From contig NC_135722.1 in assembly GCF_964656455.1 (NCBI RefSeq), positions 111,358,234 through 111,422,233 on the forward strand: 64,000 nucleotides of DNA. Direction: 5' to 3'. Each line of letters opens with the position of its first letter. Positions within the stretch are counted from its first letter, which is position 1. Both the position numbers and the translations under genes were made by a program. This DNA is from Halichoerus grypus. Its lineage: Eukaryota; Chordata; Mammalia; Carnivora; Phocidae. Below are positions 42,986 to 56,192 of the stretch, piece after piece. Below the pieces are notes generated by a model. That model saw only the letters and a program-made list of their open reading frames with translations. It ran no database searches and was not told where the DNA came from.

Positions 42986-44110
42986 CCATGAACCTGACCG
43001 AGAAGGATGCCTACAGCAGTTTCTGTGCTGGATGTAGCGTCTTCACTAGAGAAGATCAACACTGCTCTGCCTGCATGGATGTGAGTTACCGATATGGTGA
43101 ATGCATCCTTTTGCTTACTCATCAAGAAGGAAGATTGGAAACAGATAAGGGAGGATTAACAGTATACAAAATCTTACCCAAGGCTACATTAATTCTACTA
43201 TTTGTCATAATTTAGTCCAAAGGGACCTGGATTGTCTGGAAATTCTGCAGAAGACCATTGCTCCCCTATATTGATGATGTCATGTTGGTGGGATCTGATG
43301 AGCAAGAACTGGAAGTATTCTGAATGCTTTGGTAAAACATTTGCGCTCCAGAAGGCAGGAAAAAAAAAAAACAGACATGTTTTCCTAGAAGAATTCAGGG
43401 ACATGACACGTTAGTAAAGTGTTTAGGGATCTAGTGGTCTGGGGTGTACCTTTACACGCCTTCCAGAATGTGGGATGGCTATTGCGCTTTGTGCTTCCTG
43501 CCCCTACGGAAGAAGCACAAAGCCTGGTAGGGCTTTTTGGGTCTCCACTTGGGGTTACTTTCATGCTCAATTTATTGAGTGAAATGAAAGCCTTCTCATC
43601 TTGAGAGGGACTCAGATCAAGATCAAGAAAGGACACTGAGCTGGTCTAGTTTGCACAATGAGCAGTCCTGCCGCTTGGGCCATACAACCCATCACATCCC
43701 ATAATTCCAGAGGCAGCTGCGGCAAAGCAAGATGCTGTGTGGAGTTTCTGAAAGACCAAATAGAGAAACATAGTAGAGCCCCGTACAGTTATGGAGTAAG
43801 GAGAGCCTTGTACCCACTACAGACCATTCAAACATCTCTAAGAGAAACCCAGCATCACTGTGGGGCCTCAGTGACCATGACCCCAGAGCTGCCCGTCGTG
43901 GTTGGGATGCTGCCAGATACACCAAGTCATCAGAGCAGGTGAATGAGAAGCTATCCTGTGATGGGGCTGAACATCTCAGGACTAGAGCAGAAGGCACCAG
44001 GAGGCTTCCGTGAGTAAGTGGTCCAGACACTCATCACCTACCACTATTGTTGATGCTTCCTATCAGCCTAAATTTATTTATGAAGGGTGGGGGGAGGGTG
44101 CCCTGGGACC
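42986..44110 (+). pseudogene. Second decayed ERV pol relic, same family
   Basis: Codons for YIDD lie at 43267-43278, within PLYIDDVMLVGSDEQE. The SDEQ text just after the motif matches the relic at 19.7 kb, so both belong to one family. Downstream text around 43500-43570 (EEAQSLVGLFGSPLG-like) and 43730-43940 resembles the connection and RNase H region. Stops and shifts break it: the frame ends soon after the motif at 43321. No SINE or L1 has landed inside, unlike the first copy. Confidence 0.7.
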
Positions 44111-44880
44111 AGATGATGAAGGAAGAAAAGAGTCAACTTGATCACAGAGGCGTTGGCTGAAAATGGACGCCTGACTCCCTCTAGCCACCTTGAGGGCGGC
44201 TCTGAACACCAGGGGTGAGGTGAAATCCTGCCAGCCGGCAGAGCGGTGGTGGAGGCAAGGGTATGTGTGGATTTGGAGGCCGTGGTGAACAGCTTGCTGG
44301 GGCCTGAAAGGAAGAAAACTGGAAAATGAAGGACAAGGAATACTTGAGAAGAGACACGGTCATGAACCTGTGGGGACTGGATGCACAGTGTGAGGATAAG
44401 TGCATTGTGAGTGAATGGCCACCAGAAAGTGTCCACCTCAAGAAGGGGCACTGACCTACCAGGCATGTGGGGTGATCAGGGGCTAACGGCGAGTCTCTGT
44501 CCTCAGCCACTGCGACACCTGTGCTGTGAGCTCAGCCGTGGGAATGGTGCTAGTTACAGGGACGCCCCACCCCTGCCCCTGCCTGCATGGCCCAAGGCCG
44601 ACCAAAACCAGTGACTGGCCGTCAGAACGGCAGAAAGCGGCAGAGCCTCCTTCCATGGGGTGGTGCAGCCTGCCTTCCAGAGCTTCCTCAGGGATCGAAC
44701 TAAGGCTAGCCTCTAGACGGAACCACATTCTTGCCTGGTTATCTTCTCCACCTTATCTTGCTTTCCTTACCCTCCTTCTCTTGAGAACACCCCTTCAATA
44801 AAGAATTTTAACAAGGCCCCAGGTCTCGGGCTGTGTGCAGGCAATCTGACCTACGCCAGCAGTCATCAGCACACTGTGGT
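44111..44880 (+). other. ERV downstream part and possible LTR
   Basis: 44240-44470 has plausible continued retroviral homology, with frames on both strands (130 and 109 codons minus). At 44745-44830 a CT-rich stretch, then CCCCTTCAATAAAGAATTTT (an AATAAA signal) and GGCCCCAGGTCTCGGGCTGT, resembles an LTR R/U5 end. LTR boundaries are not demonstrable. Confidence 0.3.
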
Positions 44881-46263
44881 ATTTGGAGCTGGCGTGTGAG
44901 TGAGATCACGGAAGAAGAGTGCAGAGTGTGAGCAACAAGGGGTAGAGAGCAGTAAGCGGAGGCCACACTGAGACCGTAACACAACTTCTAAATGGCAGAT
45001 CCCGAATCGGAGCTGAGTCTTGGGATCCTAGCTCTTGCACTCTGAGACGGAAGTTTTGCTTTCAATTCCCAGCAACTCCCTGCTGACCCCAATGTCCTGT
45101 TTTGGAGCCGTCCCGTTCCCCATCCGTACTCAGAGGGTTTGACGGAAGCTGAGAAGGCGCTCTGCCCTTAAATCGGGAACTGGCCCTTCAGACACAAGGG
45201 AGTCCAGGCCCGGCAGCCTCCAGCTCCTACAACCTTCAGGCTCGGCCTCCGCTTCCAGGTCAGGCTCTTTCCTGGCCCCGCTCCAGAGCTCCCTGTTGGC
45301 TTGGCTAGGGCTTTATCGGATGGGCATCGAGGTCTACAAGCTTTCCCCACTCAGTCTTGCTTCCTCTTCCTTTTATCTAACCGCAGGTGTTCTCCCTTAC
45401 CCCCCGCCCCCCAAAAAGAAACCTGGTAAGAAGGAGGACAGAAACCAGCTGTCACAGAAGCCGAGAGTTTTTTAAGAATGAAAAGGCAGTTAGTTAGTGT
45501 CAAGTGCGAAGAAAGTTCTGGCAGGTGTCGTTGGTGCTCTTGCCAGATTCCCTAGGGTCTCGCTGCTTTGGAGGTTTGCCCGGGGGCAATGAGAGGGGTC
45601 TGGCAGTTGCCCCAGGGTCTGACTCACGGGGGCAAGGGTGCTGATCCTTTGCCGCAGGTGGAAGAGACTCTGCAGTACGTGCTCCAGAGCCTTCCGTGGG
45701 ATCAGGTGGAGGCTCGTCGTCACCTGAAGCCACATCCTTGCCCCTTCTTCCTCTTTCCCATCTGGCAACCTCACTCCCTTGCAGACTCCCTGACAGCGTG
45801 GGCTCTGTAGAAACCGGCTTGGGATTTTGGTTCTGGGGATTCATTAAAGGATCGCGAAGACAAGAATTCAAGGAAAGCAAGTATCAAAATGTGTTTTCAG
45901 GATATGCAAGCGGGGATGTAACTAGTAAAATGGGGGGAGTGTCTGAGTAGAGTGGAGGGAAATGAATGGTAGGGGGGTCACAGAAGCCCATCAGTCCAGA
46001 CAAGTGCGCCAAGCACTTTCCTGGGAGACCAAGCAGAGCCATAAGGGTAGACAGATTCAGAAACAGGGTAAGGAGGGGTTCGTGTTCACGTGCACACGTG
46101 CCTGTCCATGTGTGTGCACACACGTTTGAAGATGAGGGGTCTTGAATGTTCTATGTTTACAGAAAACAGCCAACAAGATGGGAGAGGCTGACAATCCAGG
46201 AAAAGAGATGGAGCCAGTATCACTGGACATCTGTGAGAGTCTCATAAAAATTTATGTGATTAA
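44881..46263. other. GC-moderate unique sequence, no gene recognised
   Basis: A 126-codon minus frame at 45500-45880 is proline- and charge-rich, with an overlapping 94-codon minus frame (45490-45774) and plus frames (80 and 84 codons). Three frames open over the same bases argues for low stop density rather than coding. An alternating CA/TG stretch with CACGTGCACACGTG lies at 46085-46125. Confidence 0.4.
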
Positions 46264-46278
46264 AAACCACAAACTCAG

Positions 46279-46422
46279 GGGGAGCCTGGGGGGCTCATCA
46301 GTTAAGCATCTGCCTTCGGCTCAGGTCATGATCCCAGGGTCCTGGGATCGAGTTCCGCATCAACTCTCTGCTTAGCGGGGAGTCTGCTTCTCCCTCTCCC
46401 TCTGCTCCCTCCCCCGCCCTTC
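46279..46422 (+). mobile_element. Can-SINE without A-tail, perfect 15-bp TSD
   Basis: AAACCACAAACTCAG at 46264-46278 and 46423-46437. The body runs from GGGGAGCCTGGGGGGCTCAT to CTCCCTCCCCCGCCCTTC and stops before the AATAAA-rich tail. Either the tail was lost exactly at the junction or insertion used an internal priming site. Confidence 0.93.
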
Positions 46423-46437
46423 AAACCACAAACTCAG

Positions 46438-48225
46438 AATAAAGGATGAGTGGCCACATATTTCATTTTTATATTTAATAAAAGTATGTGCAATATATAG
46501 CCTCACATACTCAGATGCATCCAAACCTCCTGAATAGATATTAATGATAATTTTCTGTAAAATGGATGGACAGGACCTTAAAAATAATAGGTTGCTGATT
46601 ACCTGACTCACACCATGTAAAATATATTTCCTGTTGCTAGGTGTCAGATGTGATAAATATATGGCAAGTGATGTGTGCTATTTTAGGTGTTTGCCAATTA
46701 TTTAAAAGCAGACTGATAATATAACTGAATTGGGATAGATGAAGGCAACAAAAATCTGGATATGGAAAAAAGAGACTAAGAGAACGTTGATGTTTTAAAT
46801 TCAATTAATATAAACTCACAAGTAGGCTCCATGCGGTAAGGGCTTCAAAAAGATTAGACAATGATTCTTGTGTCCATGATATTATAATTATTATTACTTG
46901 ACATCCTTATCTTAAAGTCTAAAAGTTATTCATAGCAGAGCAGGCTTATTATGTGAATGTTTCCCTCTCATTTTCCATCTACAAATGCCAACTGGTCATC
47001 ACGGTCGTTCACCTTATTTTCCATCCTCTCCTTGTTGTTTTTTAAAGAGTTTGTCCTCTTAGTTCTGGGAACTCTTACTTATTTGCCCACTTTCTTCTGT
47101 TGGCTTAACTCAGGAAATTTGCAAATTGACAATTCTTCAACATACTCAGTTTCTCCTATTTGCTACAATACATGAAGTAGATATTCGAGAACTGGCTCCA
47201 AAGCCAAGGAGGCAGTGCTATCACCAAGTCTGACACGTGGCGAGAATTATGAACTTCCTGAGGACCCGCCTGTAATACTTATACTCCAGGATGTCAATTC
47301 ATTTCTGTTTTCCCCTTGGTACTTCCATTATTTTTTTCATATTTCATGATGTTTTATTTAGAGAAGCAAGCGTGAGGAGTTAAAAGGCATCTGGTTCTCG
47401 AGCTTCTGCAAAGGTTTGAGCTGACGTGTAAGTTCTGCACTGTGCTTGTGCGTCAGCCTACTCAGATGTTGCCAGGCCCTCGGGGGTTAGTCATTGCAAA
47501 GGCCACACGCCATCTTGCAAGACTGTCTGTTCTCTGTCCAGCATGACTTTCTTCCCCGCTTTCTTGCTCTCCTCTCCATACCAAGGTCAGTCAGTGTGGC
47601 CCCGATCAGAGATGACCTTCCTATGATAATCAGGTCTGGCAATTGTTCTCCTTACTCTTTCCAATAAAAATAATAAGTAGTGATTGTGAGCCTTTGCAAA
47701 GATAACACTTCTGTTATAGGTTCAGCCCCAAATCTTTTATTGCTCAGTGTTTTTACTCACTGTGTTATTACCAGGAGCTAATGCTCTGTCAGTGACTGTC
47801 ACTGTGGTCCCTTTCTAAGTCCCTTGGTTTCCAGAAGTCATCATGAGTTATCTTCAGAAAATTGTAGGGATAAACATCTTCCATGTGTTTAAAAAAAAAA
47901 AAACAACACAAAAAAAACCTCATGGGAGGTAACACACAAATGCAAACCACAATGTCAGGAATTCTAGGTTTTCAGCTTGCCAAAAAGCCAGATGCATCTT
48001 CAGAGTTACTCCAAACATTGGTGAGCATGTATTTTAAAACTCCAGGTGAACTAATCTAGGTGGATATGGTCACCAAATAGCCAAGCAAAAGATGTAATAA
48101 TTCTGCAAAACCTGTCTGTCTTTTGTACTCCTACTTTTGCCCTACCCTTTCTCCTTCCTCTTTTCCTCATCAATTGTATCAAGAATGAGAATATCAAAGT
48201 AGAGAAATTAAACTCAGGTTGTGAG
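46438..48225. other. AT-rich unique sequence
   Basis: Only short frames (72 codons + at 46957-47175; 79 codons - at 46372-46611, mostly SINE). An A-rich run lies at 47889-47920. No named repeat. Confidence 0.45.
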
Positions 48226-49583
48226 AAAGCCAGGATAGCAATACTTATATTAGATGAATCAGACTTTAAAACAAAGACTGTAACAAGAGACAAAGAGGGA
48301 CATTATATAATAATAAAGGGGATAATCCAGCAAGAAGATCTAACCATTGTAAATATTTAGGCCCCCAAAATGGGAACACCCAAATACATAAAACAGTTAA
48401 TAACAAACATAAAGGAAATAATTGATAGTAATACAATAATAGTAGGAGACTTTAACACCTGACTTACATCAATGGACAGATCATCCAAACAGAAAATCAA
48501 TAAAGAAAGAATGGCTTTGAATGGCACACTGGACCAGATGGATTTAACAGACATAGTCAAACATTCCATCATAATACAGCAGAATACACATTCTTTTCAA
48601 GTGCACAAGGAACATTCTCCAGAAAAGATCACATATTAGGCCACAAAATAAACCTCAACAAATTAAAAAAGATCAAAGTCATACCATGCATATTTTCTGA
48701 CCACAATGCAGTAAAACTAGAAGTCAACCACAAGAAAAAATCTGGAAAGACCACAAATTCATGGAGGCTAAATAACATGCTACTAAACAATGAATGGGTC
48801 AACCAGGAAATCAAAGAAGAAATAAAAAATTACATGGAAATAAATGAAAATCAAAACAAAATGGTCCAAAATCTTTGGGATGAAACAAAAGTGGTTCTAA
48901 GAGGGAAGTTTGTAGCAATATAGGCCTACCTCAGGAAGCAAGAAAAATCTCAAATACAAAACCTAAATTACACCTAAAGGAGCTAGGAAAAGAACAACAA
49001 ACAAAACCTAAAACCAGCAGAAGGAAGGAAATAATAAAGATTAGAGCAGAAATAAGTGATGTAGAACCAAAAACAAACAAAGAAACAAACAAACAAAAAA
49101 CCAGTAGAACAGATCAATGAAACCAGGAGCTGGTTCTTTAAAAAGATCAACAAATTGACAAACCTCTAGCAAGACTCAGCACAAAAAAGGGAGAGGACCC
49201 CAAATAAACAAAATCATAAATGAAAGAGGAGAAATAACAACCATCACCACAGAAATACAAACAACTTTAAGGGAATATTATAAACAATTAAATGCCAACA
49301 AACTGTAAAACCTAGAAGAAACAGATAAATTCCTAAAAACATATAACCTACTAAAACTGAATCAGGAAGAAATAGAAAATTTGAACAGACCGATGACTAG
49401 CAATGAAATTGAACCAGTAATCAGAAAACTCCCAACAAACAAAAGTCCAGGGTCAGCCAGACCGCTTCACAGCTGACCAAACATTAAAAGAAGAGTTAAT
49501 ACCTATTCTTCTCAAACTATTCCAAAAAATAGAAGAGGAGGGAAAACTTCCAAATTCATTCTATGAAGCCAGCATTACCCTGA

Positions 49584-49682
<99 letters not shown>

Positions 49683-50999
49683 TAAATCCAACAATACATT
49701 AAAAAAATAATTCACTAAGATCGAGTGGGATTTATTCCTGGGATGCAAGAGTGGTTCAATATCTGCAAATTAATAAACATGATATATCACATCAATAAGA
49801 GAAAGGATAAAAACCATATGATGATCTCAGTAGATGCAGAAAAAGCATTTTACAAAGTATGACATCCATCCATGGTAAAAACCCTCAACAAAGTAGATTC
49901 GGAGGGAACACACCTCAACATAATAAAAGCCTTATATGAAAAATCCACAGCTCATATCAGACTCAATGGTGAAAAACTGAGGGCTTTCCCCCTGAGGTCA
50001 GGAACAAAACAAGGATTGTCCACTCTCATCCCTTATTTCAACACAGTCCTTTAAGTCCTAGGCACAGCAATCAGACCACAAAAGAAATAAAAGGCATCCA
50101 AATTCGTAAGAAAGAAGCAAACTTTCACTGTTTGCAGAAGACATGATACTATATATAGAAAACACTAGAGACTCCACCAAAAAAACTTACTAGAGCTGAT
50201 AAATGAATTCAGTAAAGTTGCAGATACAAAATCAATATACAGAAATCTGCTGCATTCCTATACACCAATAATGAAGCAACAGAAAGAGAAATTAAGAAAA
50301 CAATCCCATTTATAATTGCACCAAAATAATAAATTTTCTAGGAATAAACTTAACCAAAGAAATGAAAAACCTATACTCTGAAAACTACAAAACACTGATG
50401 AAAGAAATTGAAGATGGCACAAAGAATCCATGCTCATGGATCAGAAGAACAAACATTGTTAAAACGTCTATACTACCCAAAGCAATCTACACATTTAAGG
50501 CAATCCCTATCAAAATACCAACAGTATTTTCCACAGAAACTTGAACAAATAATCCCAAAATTTGTATGGAACCACATGAGACCCTGAATAGACAAAGCAA
50601 CTTTGAAAAAGAAAAAACAAAGCTGGAAGCATCACAGTTCTGGACTTCAAGTTATATTACAAAGCTGTAGTGATCAAAACAGGAGGGTACTGGCACAAAA
50701 ATAGACAAATAGATCAATAGAACAGAATAGATAACCCGAAATAAACTCACAGCTATATGGTCAATTAATCTTTGACAAAGGAGTAAAGAATATCCAATGG
50801 AAAAAGACAATCTCTTCAACAAATGGTGTTGGGTAAACTAGACAGCCACATGCAAAACAATGAGACTGGACCACATTTCCTTACACCATACACAAAAATA
50901 AACTCAAAATGGATTAAAGACCTAAATGTGAGAACTGAAACCATAAGAAGGGAACACAGGCAATAAACTCTCTGACATTGATCATAGAAACATCTTTCT

Positions 51000-51182
51000 T
51001 TTTTTTTTTTTAAGATTTTAATTATTTATTTAACAGAGAGAGAGAGGGAGAGCACAAGCAGGGGGCGCTGCAAGCAGAAGGAGAGGAAGAAGCAGACTCC
51101 CTGTGGGCTTGATTCCAGGACCCTGGGATCATGACCTAAGCCAAAGGCAGATGCTTAACCAACTGAGCCACCCAGGTGCCCC
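51000..51182 (-). mobile_element. Can-SINE, reverse, inside L1
   Basis: TAGAAACATCTTTCT at 50985-50999 and TAGGAACATCTTTCT at 51183-51197. The reverse SINE begins with a long T-run and ends GAGCCACCCAGGTGCCCC. It lacks a stretch around the GGGCTC motif. Confidence 0.95.
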
Positions 51183-51879
51183 TAGGAACATCTTTCTAGA
51201 TCTGTCTCCTGAGGCAAGGGAAATAAAGGAAAATTAATCTATTGAGACTACATAAAAATAAAAAGCTTCTGCACAGTGAAGGAAACAATCAACAAAACTA
51301 AAAGGCAACCTATGGAATGGGAGAAGATATTTGCAAATGACATATCCTATAAAGGGTTAGTACCAAAATATATAAAGATCTTATATAACTCAATAGCTAA
51401 AACCCAAATAATCCAATTAAAAAATGGGCAGAAGACTTGAATAGACATTTTTCCAAAGAAGAAGACATCCAGATGGCCAACAGACACATGAAAATATGCT
51501 CAACATCACTCATCATCAGGGAAATGCAAATCAAAACCACAATGACATACCACCTCACACCAGTCAGAATGGCTAAAATTAACAAATCAGGAAACAACAG
51601 ATGTTGGCGGGGATGCTGAGAAAGGGGAACCCTCCTACACTGTTGGTGGGAATGCAAGCTGGTACAGCCACTCTGGGAAAACAGTATGGAGGTTCATCAG
51701 AAAGTTAGAATGACCCTATGATCCAGCAATTGCACTAGTAGGTATTTACCCAAAGGATACAAAAGTACTGATTCGAAGGGGCACATGCATCCTGATGTTT
51801 ATAGCAGCATTATCAACAATAGCCAAACTATGGAAAGAGCCCAATGTCCACTGACTGATGAATAGATAAAGAAGACGTG

Positions 51880-51880
<1 letters not shown>

Positions 51881-51926
<46 letters not shown>
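51881..51926 (+). repeat. (CA)23 microsatellite in L1
   Basis: A pure CA run after GAAGACGTGGTA and before AAGGAATATGACTC, at the same L1 position as the tracts at 3170 and 19042. Confidence 0.98.
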
Positions 51927-51928
<2 letters not shown>

Positions 51929-52345
51929 GGAATATGACTCAGCCATCAAAAAGAATGAAATCTCACCATTTGCAATGATGTGGATGGAGCTAGAGTGTAT
52001 TATGCTAAGTGACATAAGTCAGAGAAAGACAAATACCATATGATCTCACTCACATGTGGAATTTAAGAAAGAAAACAGATGAACATATGGGAAGGGGGGA
52101 AAGGAAAAAAGGAGAGAGAAACAAAGCATAAGAGACTCTTAACAATAGGAAACAAACTGAAGGTTGCTGGAGGGGAGGTGGGTGGGGGAGGAGCTAGATG
52201 GGGGATGGGCATTAAGGAGGGCATTGCTGTGATGAGCACTGGTGTTGTATGTAAGTGATGAATCACTGAATTCTACTCCTGAAACCAAATTGCACTGTAT
52301 GTTAACCAACTAGAATTTAAATAAAAATTAAAAAATAAATAAAAA

Positions 52346-52870
52346 ATAAATAAAAATTATGTTTTTGCAATCAAAAAAAAAGAGAAAAAATTGCCTTTAT
52401 ACCTACCACCTCAAACACAACCATTTTAAAGTAGCTTCGTATAGATCCTTCTTGCATTTTGCCCCTACAGTTAAAGATTTTTTTGGATATTTAACTCCAT
52501 TTGGAATGTGGGCAACAACATGGAAGGGGCAGGTGAAGGACGGGGAATCACTGAAGACGACAGGAAGGATGTGGGGGCAGAAGCACGTCAAGAACTGGTA
52601 GAGAATGTCACTGAGAAGTCAAGGGAAAAAATGGAACTGCTCAATACTGCCATGACTGCTACTGAAAACACCTTTGTTGGATAATTAGGAAGTCTTCGGT
52701 GATCTCAGGTAGCTCAGTTTTACATAGAAGAAGACGGTAAGGCTCAGTTTAGAGTCTCTGAAATCAGCAGGCTACCTTTGATGAGGGAACAGAAGGCAAG
52801 CTGAGGACAAAGCAGAAGCTGACACCCCACAACACCCCCCCCATGGGATATGTGTGATATTCCTCACTCC
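52346..52870. other. Unique sequence
   Basis: An 80-codon (+) and a 62-codon (-) frame overlap at 52359-52601 with no domain. Ends at the start of the probable LTR. Confidence 0.4.
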
Positions 52871-53490
52871 TGGGGGCCCTAAAGGAAAAACAAATAGTTA
52901 ACTGATAGAGATCACAGTCCTGCAAGACCTGAGTTTCCCTCAGTTTACAAATGTCCTAGTGATTTACAAGGAATAAGCTTTCTTATCAATAGCCTAACTT
53001 CCAGAGACCCATAACTCAGTTTCCTGAAGCCCTAACATCACCCTCCCCTACATGAAATTAAGGGAGGCTGAGGCAGAAAGAAATGTAAATAAAATTGGAT
53101 TTTTCTTAAACCTGCAGCCCATTGATAAGGACACGTGATGGGAGGAATGTAACATTCCTCCAGGAAGCTCCCAACTATCTCACTGTTACTGCTTTACTAG
53201 AAGGGTAAACAACCTTAACTTGACAAATAGCAAAGCCTCCGGTATCCTGTGAGTCTTCTTTAATATATGAAAGTTCTTTCAAAACCTCCCCTTTTCCTCA
53301 CCTCCCCCAACCCCATAGTGTATAATCAGCCACCCCTCACCACCCTGGGCAGCACCTCTTTCTGCCCACGGGTCCTGTCCCCGGGCTTTAATAAACCACC
53401 ATTTTGCACCAAAGACATCTCAAGAATTCTTTCTTGGTTGTTGGCTCTGGACTCCACCCCACTGAACCTCACCTATATTCCAAAACTACA
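52871..53490 (+). mobile_element. Probable solo LTR of a class I ERV
   Basis: Starts TGGGGGCCCTAAAGGAAAAA and has the layout of a gammaretrovirus-like LTR. The U3 part contains TAACTGATAGAGATCACAGT and CAGGAAGCTCCC. A TATA-like TTAATATATGAAAG lies at about 53260. GGGTCCTGTCCCCGGGCTTT leads into an AATAAA signal (53390-53395), then CAAGAATTCTTTCTTGG, typical of R/U5. No internal genes flank it. The exact 3' edge and target duplication are not resolved. Confidence 0.7.
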
Positions 53491-55149
53491 TCACCTTCAT
53501 TAAACTATGCCTTCAGCACATGCTGTTAATGTTCAGTCATAAAACATGAACATCCAAAAAGACTAAAGGCCCACTGAGGAACCCATAAACAAAGACAATA
53601 GAGAGGTGAATAAATTACAAATCTTTGCCAGAAAAAAAACAGAAACACACTCCAAATAATCCATAATAGCACTTAAGCATTTCATGCCTACCATTGACTC
53701 AGTTTTTCCCCATATTATTTTGAATTTCTGTAAATGTTCTCACAGGGAGAACACCTTTTTGTGGACACAGTGGTTCTGAAGGAGATCTCTGGAGATCCTC
53801 TGTTCACCATGTAAATCAGACAAAAACAGGAATAATGGTTTTCATGGCAATTTAAACTGTCAGATTAAAAAAAAACCCAATGTGCAATTTTTAAAGTACA
53901 TAACACACAGGAGTTCTGTTACACAGGCTGGGAACACGGACACTCTGACTCACCACTCCTCTCTCACTCACGGCCACCAACAGTGGGCAGGTGGTAGATG
54001 TCCTGTCAGATTGAAGCGGGCAGAGTGTTCTTCCACCATTATCCTAAGCCTTGACTGTGGGGTTTTGTTCCAAGAAAATGGTGGGATTTTGGTGTGGAAC
54101 TGATGTAAGACTATATATATAAGAGAACAGTGTAGAGACACGAAAGCCCGTTCTACTAAAGTTTCTCGTGCTCTCCAGGTGTGTGCCATTCTCATAAATG
54201 ACACTGACATCTATTACAAACATTTCTAAATGCATATTTAAATATATTTTATATAAATAAATATGGTCAAGAAATCATCATGAAAGTTATTATCTGGTGG
54301 CTGTTCAAAATACTTCTTACCAGTATTTTCCCCTTTGAAAATTTCTGTAAGTCAAAGATGAAATTTTAAAAAACTATCTGAAAAGTGATGTCAGCAAACA
54401 AGAAGGAATGGTAACTCCCAAAGCCCATCCCTCACAGAAATAACAAAAAATAAAGCAAAAACGGTCAGAAGCAACTTTGTCAGAACTCTGGAAAATAGCC
54501 AAGGGTTTACAGAAAGCAAGCAAATGCTGTATAAGAAAGGGGTGGTGGTGGGGGTGGCAATTTAAACATAATAGGAAAGCCTTGTAGGATTTTGCTTGCT
54601 CTTGCCTCACTCCCCTTCCTGGCCTGGTGGTGGTCTTGAAGATAGCAGCCAGAGCTCCCTGTGTGGACTCTGGTCTCTGGTCCTGGAGGGAGCAGAAAAG
54701 TTCCTACTCTCAAAGGATTATGTTTTGTCTGTTTTGACCTATTTGGAGATGACCTAAAGGACTGACGTAAGGTACTTGCTTTGGTCCCACCTAACCTGGA
54801 ACTCTCTTGGGGTCACAGAGTGGCTATACAGAGGGCATTCCTTGAAAACACTGTAAGGCAGATGAACACTGTGTTCCTCCCTGGGACGAAAGATCGCATT
54901 TGAGGCAAAAAATGACACTCTAACAGTCTAGAAAGAGAAACTGGGGGCAGTTTCTTTGGGAGATCAGGGCATCGAGCAGTGCCTGCATACATCAGGGGAT
55001 CTAGAAAGCCATGTGCACACCCAGCACAGAATGCATGCTCAGAAAGACTCGAGAACACTCAGAGCTTTCACCTCTGGCCATTCTTTAGGCTCAGGGAGAG
55101 CACAAAGTGCAGGCTAATGCAGAATTTAAACAGCCTGGCTAAGGATTGA
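53491..55149. other. Unique or highly diverged sequence
   Basis: Short frames only (73-81 codons; 53882-54103 +, 53968-54210 -, 54374-54610 -, 54813-55058 -). 54370-54530 and 54600-54720 may be decayed L1M 5' material upstream of the L1M relic, but this is unproven. Confidence 0.35.
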
Positions 55150-55984
55150 GAGAACCAATCTTCCCACAGACGGTTGATTTTCTACAAGAGCACCAAGACC
55201 ACCATGTAGGAAATGAACAGTTCCCTCAGCAGGTGATGCTGGGGCAACTGGACATTCACATGTTACAGGATAAAGTTGAACGCTACCTCATACTATATAC
55301 AAAATTAACTCAAAAGGGATAAACAATCTAAATGTAGGAGCTAATGTTATAAAACCCTTAAAAGAAGAGGTGAATCTTCATGATGGTGGACTTGGCAATG
55401 GATTATTAGATAATTTAGAAGTATGAGCAATAAAAGAAAAAGCAAATAAACTAAGCATCATCAAAATTAAAACTTTTGTGCATCAAAGGACATTAATGAG
55501 AAAGTGAAAAGGCAACCTACAGAATGTGAGAAAATATTTGCAAATCATACATCTGATTAGGATCTATTATCCAGAATATATAAAGAGCTTCTACAACTCA
55601 ACAACAAAAAGATACACAACCGATTAAAAAATGGGCAAAGGAGCTGAATAGAAATATATTTAAAGAAAATAAATGAATGGCCAACAAGCATATGACAAGA
55701 TGCTTAACATCATTAGTCATGAGGTAAATGCAAATTTAAACCATAATGAGATATCACTTCACACCCACGGGAATGGCTATAATAATAACAACACAAGAAA
55801 GTGTTGTCGAGGATGTGGAGAAATTGGAACCCTTGCACACTGCTGGTGGGAATGTAAAATGGTGCAGCCACTGTGGAAAATCGTTTAGTGGTTCCTCAAA
55901 AACTTAAACATAGAATTACCATATGACCCAGCATTTCCACTCTTAGGCATACTCACCACCTCCAAATTGAAAAGAGGTACTCAA

Positions 55985-56192
55985 GGGGCACCTGGGTGGC
56001 TCATTCAGTTAACTGTCCGACTCCTGATTTTGGCTCAGGTCATGATCTCAGGGTCGTGAGATCAAGCCCCATGGCGGGCTCCATGCTGGCCATGGAGCCT
56101 GCTTGAGATTCTCTTTTTCCTTCTGGCCCTCCACCCACCCCTGCTCATGCTCATGCGCGCTCTCTCTGTCTCTCTCAAAAAAATAAAAATTT
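55985..56192 (+). mobile_element. Can-SINE (outer of a nested pair)
   Basis: AAAAGAGGTACTCAA at 55970-55984 and 56426-56440 is a perfect 15-bp duplication around both SINEs. This one is the older type, with head GGGGCACCTGGGTGGCTCAT, CGACTCCTGATTTTGGCTCA and GGGTCGTGAGATCAAGCCCC. Its A-rich tail is interrupted by the second SINE. Confidence 0.95.

Noticed and set aside
45500..45880. 126-codon proline-rich minus frame, possibly gag
   Set aside because: Three other frames are open over the same bases and no gag motif is visible. Proximity to the ERV relic alone is not enough.
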